Of a stretch of DNA of 10,974 bases, positions 5,575 through 10,149 are shown piece by piece (the stretch's first letter is position 1; the number at the start of each line of letters is the position of its first letter). Made by a program: the position numbers and the translations under genes. The stretch is taken from positions 1 to 10,974 of the forward strand of contig JADGED010000069.1 of assembly GCA_016744555.1 (NCBI GenBank), in the 5' to 3' direction. The notes beneath the pieces are model-generated. The model made no database searches and was not told where the DNA came from. It was given only the letters and a program-made list of their open reading frames with translations. The stretch comes from Desulfuromonadaceae bacterium (lineage in GTDB: Bacteria; Desulfobacterota; Desulfuromonadia; Desulfuromonadales; Geopsychrobacteraceae).

Positions 5575-6885
5575 ATGTCAACGTTAAAAAAAGTTTTAGC
5601 GGAAAAGATTGCTGCACATCGTCCTCGTACAACTAAACTAGTTAAAGAGTTCGGTGATGTTGTATTGGGTGAAGCTACAATCGGTCAAGCTATTGGTGGT
5701 GCTCGTGGTATCAAGTGTTTGGTAACTGATATTTCTTACCTTGATCCAATGGAAGGTATCCGTTTCCGTGGCATGACTATCCCTGAGACTTTTGCTGCTC
5801 TACCAAAAGTACCTGGTAGCGAATATCCATATGTCGAGTCATTCTGGTACCTATTGATGACCGGTGATGTTCCTACTATGGAGCAAACACTTGAGGTTGT
5901 TGCTGATTGGCAAGAGCGTTCAGCTATTCCTGCATACGTAATCGACGTACTTCGTGCGTTGCCACGTGATAGCCATCCAATGGTTATGTTCTCTTCAGCT
6001 ATCTTGGCAATGCAGCGAGACTCTGTATTCTCCAACAACTACGCTGCTGGCAAATTCAATAAAATGACTTGCTGGGAAGACATGTTTGAAGATTCAACTA
6101 ACTTGATGGCCAAGCTTGGTCCTATCGGTGCTTACATCTACCGGATGAAGTACAAAGGTGATACTCACATCGCTGCTGATCCAGAGCTAGATATGGGTGG
6201 TAACTTTGCTCACATGATCGGTCAAAGTGCTGATTACAAGGACGTTGCACGGATGTACTTTATCCTTCATTCAGACCATGAGTCTGGTAACGTTTCTGCT
6301 CACGCTACTCACCTTGTTGCTTCTGCTCTGTCTGATGCTTACTATGCATACAGTGCTGGTATCAATGGTCTTGCTGGTCCTCTACACGGCTTGGCAAACG
6401 AAGAAGTTCTCCGTTGGACTCAAAACTTCATGAGCCAGCTCGGTGGCGAATTGCCAACCGAAGAGAAGCTAAAAGAAGCTCTATGGGCTACTCTTAATAG
6501 TGGTCAGGTTATTCCTGGTTACGGTCATGCCGTTCTACGTAAGACTGATCCACGTTATGCTTCACAGCGTGAGTTCTGCCTTAACACTGAAGGCCTCAAA
6601 GATTACCCACTATTCAAGCTTGTTAGCATGATCTTTGACGTTACCCCAGACATCTTGGTTGAGCAGGGTAAAGCTAAGAACCCTTGGCCAAACGTTGATG
6701 CTCAGTCTGGTGTTATTCAGTGGTACTATGGCGTTACTGAGTATGAGTACTATACTGTTCTGTTCGGTATCGGTCGTGCACTTGGCTGCCTACCTAACAT
6801 CACTTGGGACCGTGCTCTTGGTTATGCTATCGAGCGTCCTAAGTCTGTTACTACTGCAATGCTTGAAACTGCAGCTGGTATCTAG
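5575..6885 (+). CDS. gltA: Citrate synthase, eukaryotic (mitochondrial-like) type
   Basis: Condenses oxaloacetate and acetyl-CoA to citrate, the entry step of the TCA cycle, in the cytoplasm. The 436-aa length and motifs are those of mitochondrial citrate synthase: GLAGPLHGLANEEVL with catalytic H271, VIPGYGHAVLRKTDPRY with catalytic H318, and PWPNVDAQSG with catalytic D375. These correspond to H274, H320 and D375 of the pig enzyme. This type is sparse in bacteria and is known from Geobacteraceae. AAAGGAG (5561-5567) lies 7 nt before the ATG. The gene is monocistronic: its own promoter, a long leader, and a terminator 33 nt after the stop. Its codon use (many GGT, GCT, CGT and GTT) is more biased than that of its neighbours, as expected for a highly expressed gene. 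Work in Geobacter shows gltA to be transcriptionally controlled; here an operator-like palindrome and leader hairpins are visible. Confidence 0.97.
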   Translation: MSTLKKVLAEKIAAHRPRTTKLVKEFGDVVLGEATIGQAIGGARGIKCLVTDISYLDPMEGIRFRGMTIPETFAALPKVPGSEYPYVESFWYLLMTGDVPTMEQTLEVVADWQERSAIPAYVIDVLRALPRDSHPMVMFSSAILAMQRDSVFSNNYAAGKFNKMTCWEDMFEDSTNLMAKLGPIGAYIYRMKYKGDTHIAADPELDMGGNFAHMIGQSADYKDVARMYFILHSDHESGNVSAHATHLVASALSDAYYAYSAGINGLAGPLHGLANEEVLRWTQNFMSQLGGELPTEEKLKEALWATLNSGQVIPGYGHAVLRKTDPRYASQREFCLNTEGLKDYPLFKLVSMIFDVTPDILVEQGKAKNPWPNVDAQSGVIQWYYGVTEYEYYTVLFGIGRALGCLPNITWDRALGYAIERPKSVTTAMLETAAGI

Positions 6886-6917
6886 TCGTAGTTTAAATTA
6901 CATATTTTGTATGTAAT

Positions 6918-6951
6918 AAAGGGAGTCTCTTTCGAGAGGCTCCCTTTTTTT
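6918..6951 (+). terminator. Intrinsic terminator of gltA
   Basis: GGGAGTCTCT and AGAGGCTCCC form a 10-bp stem (one G-U) capped by a TTCG tetraloop, preceded by AAA and followed by seven T (6945-6951). It begins 33 nt after the gltA stop. This is a textbook rho-independent terminator. Confidence 0.95.
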
Positions 6952-6966
6952 ATTGTTTTGCGAAAA

Positions 6967-6993
6967 ATCTTTTTGCATGAATGCGAAAAAGAT
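6967..6993. repeat. Inverted repeat after the gltA terminator
   Basis: ATCTTTTTGCAT and ATGCGAAAAAGAT face each other across a GA centre, with one unpaired G in the right arm. It lies 16 nt beyond the gltA terminator T-run and about 160 bp upstream of the sigma-54 promoter. It may be a second transcription stop or an additional activator or repressor site. The remaining bases of 6952-7223, apart from the UAS and sigma-54 elements listed separately, show no gene. Confidence 0.45.
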
Positions 6994-7052
6994 AAAAGCT
7001 TAAATATAACGGTCGTTTAGGTTGTGGTTGGTGTTTGGGTAAGTATAAAGCT

Positions 7053-7080
7053 ATTTGCAAATATGCAAATATACAAATCT
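7053..7080. promoter_or_regulatory. Candidate upstream activator site for the sigma-54 promoter
   Basis: ATTTGCA-AATA-TGCAAAT (7053-7070) is an inverted repeat with perfect 7-nt arms, and ATTTGCAAAT (7053-7062) is itself a 10-bp palindrome. The block can also be read as direct repeats GCAAATAT (7057, 7065) and ACAAATCT (7073). Its centre is about 115 bp upstream of the predicted start site at 7177, a usual distance for enhancer-binding proteins. The sequence does not look like the classical NtrC site, so the adjacent NtrC is not the obvious activator. Confidence 0.5.
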
Positions 7081-7150
7081 GATAAAAAATCATATAAAGT
7101 TTAAGTGTCTGAAAGTAAAGGGTAATTTAGTTAGGAAAAAGATAGAACGC

Positions 7151-7166
7151 TGGTATATAAATTGCT
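7151..7166 (+). promoter_or_regulatory. Sigma-54 (RpoN) promoter of the alpha/beta-hydrolase gene
   Basis: TGGTATATAAATTGCT fits the consensus TGGYAYRNNNNTTGCW at every position, with the GG and GC dinucleotides 10 nt apart. The start site would be near 7177, giving a short leader before the ATG at 7224. An inverted repeat of the kind bound by enhancer-binding proteins lies upstream. The window encodes one such activator (NtrC, 1691-3118), but whether it acts here is unknown. Confidence 0.8.
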
Positions 7167-7223
7167 CATAGGTGTGGGATGAAAAAAATGACGATTTCGT
7201 TCTTTACCTAAGGGAGCATATAT

Positions 7224-8036
7224 ATGAGCACTACAAATATTCTTAAATTTAATGAGTTTGGCAATGGACCAGCTGTAGTTTTGCTGCATGATACTTTATT
7301 GACTCCAGAAAGCTGGAACTGTCAGGTCCAGCCTTTGTTGCAGGAAGGTTTTCGCGTAATTGTCCCAACTCTTACCGGTCTTTCAGGTGAAGGATCTGTT
7401 ACTGCATATAGCGCTGCAGTCATTACTTTGCTTAATCGACTTGGAGTTGGGCGTTTTGCTTTGTGTGGTTTGGGCATGGGGGGGGCAATTGCTTTGGCCA
7501 TGTTAGAACGTTGCCAGCAAAGAATCACTGGTGCCTGCTTTATCAATACTCGCGCGAGTAATGATGATATTCATGAAAAGGTAAAAAGAGCCCAAGTGAT
7601 TTCATCGGTGGGAGCAGAAGATGATACTTTTATTCGTGACGAGCTTTTAGATTCCCTTATGGGCGGCAGGGAAGAGAGATTCAAGGAGTCGGTTAGGCTT
7701 GAACTCCGTCAGTCTGTTTATGATTATGATAAGTCAGGTTTGCTTTATAATTTACAGGCAATGCAAGGGCGTAAGAGTTATGTCAGCTTACTAGATAAGC
7801 TTAATTTGCCGGTATTGATAGTTTCTGGTACTGATGATCTAATTTGCCATACTGGCTATGCTGAAATTATGGCAAATAGTTTACCAAATTGTGTAGAGAA
7901 TTTTAGTTTATCTGGTGGCCATTTGGTTCATATAGAAAAAGCAGAAGCGGTAAATTCTAAACTTGTCAAATTTTTATTATCAATTGCACCGCAGTGTCGT
8001 AGTGGACAACCTTTATGTGCATTGCGTGCAGCCTGA
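7224..8036 (+). CDS. Alpha/beta-hydrolase-fold protein lacking the nucleophile serine
   Basis: A 270-aa cytoplasmic protein with the layout of small hydrolases such as enol-lactonases or BioH-like esterases: VVLLHD (oxyanion strand), the nucleophile-elbow strand, a cap region (about 105-190), LPVLIVSGTDD with acid D205, and SGGHLVHIEKAE with H233. The elbow reads CGLGMGG, whereas the family has GxSxG, so G84 (GGC) stands where serine (AGC) is expected, a one-base difference. The usual HG of the oxyanion loop is HD (D23). Asp and His remain. It is probably not an active esterase. It could be a binding or sensing protein, as known for nucleophile-less members of the fold. AGGGAG lies 8 nt before the ATG. 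It is a single gene under a sigma-54 promoter. A run of eight G (7478-7485) lies two bases after the substituted codon. The C-terminal tail (QCRSGQPLCALRAA) is unlike the family. Confidence 0.85.
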   Translation: MSTTNILKFNEFGNGPAVVLLHDTLLTPESWNCQVQPLLQEGFRVIVPTLTGLSGEGSVTAYSAAVITLLNRLGVGRFALCGLGMGGAIALAMLERCQQRITGACFINTRASNDDIHEKVKRAQVISSVGAEDDTFIRDELLDSLMGGREERFKESVRLELRQSVYDYDKSGLLYNLQAMQGRKSYVSLLDKLNLPVLIVSGTDDLICHTGYAEIMANSLPNCVENFSLSGGHLVHIEKAEAVNSKLVKFLLSIAPQCRSGQPLCALRAA

Positions 8037-8077
8037 TTTTAACTTAGTGTAAATAGAAGTAAGCTTACAGCTTGATG

Positions 8078-8109
8078 CCGTTTGACAAAATTATTTTTTT
8101 GTTAAGCGG
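8078..8109. terminator. Stem-loop downstream of the hydrolase gene
   Basis: CCGTTTGACAAAA (8078-8090) pairs with TTTTGTTAAGCGG (8097-8109) over 13 positions, including two G-U pairs, with a 6-nt loop. It starts 41 nt after the hydrolase stop in the convergent gap. The T-run is inside the right arm and the loop rather than after it. It is therefore a probable 3' end or mRNA-stabilising structure and not a classic terminator. Confidence 0.5.
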
Positions 8110-8161
8110 TGTTTTGCGTAGTAAGTCGATTTTAATTATTAGTCACCGAGATAGCTTGACG

Positions 8162-8191
8162 TTCACTTAAAGAAATTGAAAAAAGTATAAT
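8162..8191 (+). promoter_or_regulatory. Candidate sigma-70 promoter facing the structured region
   Basis: A perfect TATAAT (8186-8191) with TTCACT (8162-8167, 4 of 6 matches) 18 nt upstream. No protein gene follows on this strand. Transcription from about 8198 would run into the stem-loops at 8255-8313 and 8324-8362. This suggests a non-coding RNA, or a chance match in AT-rich DNA. Confidence 0.4.
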
Positions 8192-8197
8192 TGTCTT

Positions 8198-8368
8198 TGC
8201 CTTGCTACCAAGAGTAGACACCAGAAATAAGAGACAGCCGATGGGTAGTGTATACCTGTGCCTGAGAAGGGCTCCTTGTTTAATGAATTTATTAGCCCCG
8301 CTCAGGTCGCAGGAATGGGTTAATGACCGTAGCGGTCAACTTTGTGGTTTTGAGAATCAAAAACTTTT
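8198..8368 (+). ncRNA. Possible small or antisense RNA opposite the lipoprotein gene
   Basis: Downstream of the TATAAT promoter lies a composite stem. CCTG (8255-8258), CCTGAG (8261-8266) and GGGCT (8269-8273) pair with AGCCC (8294-8298), CTCAGG (8301-8306) and CAGG (8310-8313): 15 pairs, short internal loops and a 20-nt apical loop. Next come TGACCG-TAG-CGGTCA (8324-8338) and a weak hairpin TTTTGA-GAA-TCAAAA (8348-8362) followed by TTTT (8365-8368), a plausible end. The transcript would be about 170 nt and antisense to the last two thirds of the small lipoprotein gene. I do not recognise an RNA family; 6S, SRP, tmRNA, RNase P and the common riboswitches do not match by eye. This is inference from promoter plus structure. 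Confidence 0.3.
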
Positions 8369-8466
8369 CCACATTCAGGGCATTTAACCATGTGTGGGGT
8401 CGTTGCACATGCTGACAGTGCAAAAGCCATAAGTAACAGGAGTCCAGAAATCTTAAGTTTTTTCAT
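8320..8466 (-). CDS. Small lipoprotein with a CPEC zinc-ribbon-like knuckle
   Basis: A 48-aa gene. The ATG at 8464-8466 is preceded by AAGGAG (complement of 8473-8478) at 6 nt spacing, and the stop is TAA at 8320-8322. Residues 1-19 are a signal peptide: MKKLK, a hydrophobic core (SGLLLLMAFA) and lipobox LSAC, so signal peptidase II would cleave before C20 and lipidate it. The residue after Cys is Ala, which predicts outer-membrane sorting by the usual rule. The mature 29-residue part contains KCPECGKVF (C29, C32), half of a zinc-ribbon motif, then H41 and a terminal H48 that could complete a metal site. It is monocistronic and converges on the hydrolase gene. Signal, lipobox and ribosome binding site together make it a real gene. 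The function is unknown; metal binding or a periplasmic redox or sensing role is speculation. Confidence 0.85.
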   Translation of the reverse strand: MKKLKISGLLLLMAFALSACATTPHMVKCPECGKVFDSQNHKVDRYGH

Positions 8467-8486
8467 TTTTTACTCCTTTTTGTAAG

Positions 8487-8556
8487 GGTATTTACTTTGC
8501 GCTAAGGTATCAAATTAACTCACAATGAGATTATTTAACCTGGCAGGTAAATACCT
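8487..8556. promoter_or_regulatory. Paired inverted repeats in the leader of the lipoprotein gene
   Basis: AGGTA-AA-TACCT (8545-8556) is a 12-bp operator-like palindrome. Half of it, GTAAATACC (8547-8555), has a perfect 9-nt inverse copy GGTATTTAC at 8487-8495, just upstream of the ribosome binding site. Either two binding sites for one regulator flank the leader, or the RNA folds into a stem closing a 51-nt loop. Confidence 0.35.
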
Positions 8557-8582
8557 AGTCAACATTGCTGACTGTTTTTAAA

Positions 8583-8610
8583 ACCCTAGCATTAAACGTG
8601 CGTTTGTCAA
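8583..8610 (-). promoter_or_regulatory. Candidate promoter of the small lipoprotein gene
   Basis: On the minus strand a perfect TTGACA (8605-8610) is followed after 16 nt by TAGGGT (8583-8588), which is preceded by TGC (an extended -10). The -10 matches only 3 of 6. The start would be near 8576, about 110 nt before the ATG, leaving a leader that holds the repeats noted next. Confidence 0.45.
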
Positions 8611-8907
8611 ATAATACTCAGTTTACAATATATTCTATAAGAGTGTAATTGGAACTAAAGTAAGTTATAGGGCCGCTCTTGAGTTTTTCTAGAAGCTATA
8701 TGGGGAATAGTTCTACTTGGAACTAAGTTAATCTTTACCCTCTCTGGATATGTTTGATGAGGTGGGATATTGGTAGCAAAATTGGCGACGGATTCAGTGG
8801 TCGAAAGGAAGGGTGGAGTGTTATATTGTAAGCATGGTGTGAGGTGGGTAGGTGATTTTTTATGCCTTATGATTGTGTTTGTTCCTGCTAAACAATTAAG
8901 GTAGACG
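8611..8907. other. Intergenic stretch without a recognisable gene
   Basis: No start codon with a ribosome binding site and a useful frame is visible on either strand; the longest starts give fewer than 15 codons. It holds a direct repeat TTGGAACTAA (8649-8658 and 8717-8726), and the second copy overlaps an inverted repeat TAGTTC/GAACTA (8708-8713, 8720-8725). The part from about 8750 to 8860 is rich in G on the plus strand (GTGG and GGTGGG strings). Nothing else could be assigned. Confidence 0.5.
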
Positions 8908-8916
8908 TGGTATAAT
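8908..8916 (+). promoter_or_regulatory. Extended -10 promoter of the thioredoxin-flavin fusion gene
   Basis: TGG directly followed by a perfect TATAAT (8911-8916) makes a strong extended -10 element. No good -35 box lies at 16-18 nt, which is usual for this class. The start would be near 8923, 28 nt before the ATG, with GGAGG (8938-8942) as ribosome binding site. Confidence 0.6.
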
Positions 8917-8950
8917 TACAAGGTTGTATTGTCTCACGGAGGATTGACAT

Positions 8951-10066
8951 ATGCATTTTTCAAAGTTTTGTACTGTTTTGTTTTTTGCTATTGTGTTGCT
9001 GGGGGGGATTCTCTCAGGAAATATTCAGGCGGCAAAGTCGATTAGTGCGGGGGAAACTTTTCCGGCAACTTTGTTGCCAGCTCCTTTTGAGTCGATACAG
9101 TGTAGTTATCTTGGAATCCCTGCTGAACAGCCATTTGCTTTCCGTCAGATTAACGCTCAGGTAGTACTAATTGAAGTTTTAAATGTTCATTGCCCTCATT
9201 GTCAGAAACAAACAGCACCATATAATCGTCTTTACCGTATGATAGAGGCTGACCCGGAAACTCGTGGTCGAATTAAAATGGTTGGCGTTGCCGTTGCAAA
9301 TGACGATGAGGCTATTGATGATTTTGTTATTATTTATTCCGTGGCTTATCCAATTGTGTCAGATCGCAATTTTAAGCTTTATAGTGCCGTAAGGGCAGGT
9401 GAAACACCCTTTTCTATTTATGTCCTGCGCGATTCAACCTCGGAACCTTTTGTTGTTGCTGGCACCCACCTTGGTAGTGATGACAACGTGGATGAACTGT
9501 TTGCTTACCTGAAAGATCTTCTCGGTACGCAAACTAGTGAATTTACCTCTTTACCACGTGATAAAGAAGCTACAGTTGTAAGGTTGCAGCCACCGCAAAA
9601 TGAAAGTGAAATTAATAAAATAGTCGCCGGCTCCTTTGCGCGACAAGGTGAGCTTGTTGGTGCGGTTGGTAAGCACGACCTTCCTAGTGGCCGTAAAATT
9701 TATACTGCTACCGTGATGAAAGGTGATGCGGTAAGAAAGTTATTTTTAGAAATTTCAAGTCGATCAGCTATTTGTGATATTTGTCATAGTGTTCATTTCG
9801 CTTATGTTTTCGATTCAGCAGGGTTGATTCTCGATTTTATCCCTTTATCTTTAACCAAGTATGGCAATGTTGAATGGAATAAAGTAGAGGTAGGTTTTTT
9901 TCGTCGGAGGGTAGTGGGAAGGCAATTGGCTGGCAATTGGGGCTTTGATTCTAAGGTTGATTCTGTATCGAGTGCGACTATGACATCGGCGATTATTTTT
10001 GATGAATTAGATCATGGGGGGAAATTGCTTGAAGAATTGCGTAGAGAAAATATTCTGCATGACTGA
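8951..10066 (+). CDS. Exported thioredoxin-fold protein with CxxCH and C-terminal FMN_bind-like motif
   Basis: A 371-aa protein with an N-terminal signal peptide (hydrophobic core about 8-22, likely cleavage near A27/A28), so it acts in the periplasm or on the cell surface. Residues about 33-195 form a TlpA/peroxiredoxin-like thioredoxin domain: redox motif C81-P-H-C84 in VHCPHCQ and cis-proline P153 in GETPF. A second half (about 215-371) contains C275-D-I-C-H279, which fits a c-type heme motif, and near the end D337-S-V-S-S-A-T343-M-T-S. The latter resembles the Dxx(S/T)GAT motif on which ApbE attaches FMN covalently in RnfG/NqrC FMN_bind domains, here with Ser for the Gly. Start ATG has GGAGG 8 nt upstream. 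It is monocistronic, between its own promoter and a strong terminator. A run of seven G (9001-9007) sits in the signal peptide. The thioredoxin part is secure; heme and flavin attachment are inferred. CxxCH might instead be a disulfide. Confidence 0.85.
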   Translation: MHFSKFCTVLFFAIVLLGGILSGNIQAAKSISAGETFPATLLPAPFESIQCSYLGIPAEQPFAFRQINAQVVLIEVLNVHCPHCQKQTAPYNRLYRMIEADPETRGRIKMVGVAVANDDEAIDDFVIIYSVAYPIVSDRNFKLYSAVRAGETPFSIYVLRDSTSEPFVVAGTHLGSDDNVDELFAYLKDLLGTQTSEFTSLPRDKEATVVRLQPPQNESEINKIVAGSFARQGELVGAVGKHDLPSGRKIYTATVMKGDAVRKLFLEISSRSAICDICHSVHFAYVFDSAGLILDFIPLSLTKYGNVEWNKVEVGFFRRRVVGRQLAGNWGFDSKVDSVSSATMTSAIIFDELDHGGKLLEELRRENILHD

Positions 10067-10083
10067 TAAGGGTTGAATTGAGC

Positions 10084-10121
10084 AAAAAAGGTTGCAGGGA
10101 GTATTTCTGCAACCTTTTTTT
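10084..10121. terminator. Bidirectional intrinsic terminator between convergent genes
   Basis: AAAAAAGGTTGCAG (10084-10097) pairs perfectly with CTGCAACCTTTTTT (10107-10120) around a 9-nt loop, with seven T on the plus strand (10115-10121) and the matching A-run on the other side. It serves the thioredoxin-flavin gene on the plus strand and the methyltransferase on the minus strand. Confidence 0.92.
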
Positions 10122-10149
10122 ATGTTATTAGCATCTATGATTATATATT

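Noticed and set aside
7179..7211. A 10-codon leader ORF (ATG at 7179, stop TAA overlapping the AAGGGAG of the hydrolase gene)
   Set aside because: The predicted sigma-54 start site is near 7177, which leaves no ribosome binding site for it. The peptide has no feature of known leader peptides.
8255..8320. 6S, SRP or TPP riboswitch RNA, suggested by CCTGAGA and CAGGTCGCAGGAA strings
   Set aside because: The surrounding conserved parts (SRP GGAAGG-AGCAGCC hairpin, TPP second helix, 6S closing stem and bubble) are absent. The resemblance is limited to a few bases.
8202..8387. Plus-strand 61-codon reading frame opposite the lipoprotein gene
   Set aside because: It has no ribosome binding site, begins at a non-ATG codon, and overlaps the well-supported minus-strand lipoprotein gene. 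Its codon use and composition do not look coding.
8756..8800. Second sigma-54 promoter at GGTAGCAAAATTGGC
   Set aside because: The -12 element would be TTGG where TTGC is needed, and no gene starts at a suitable distance.
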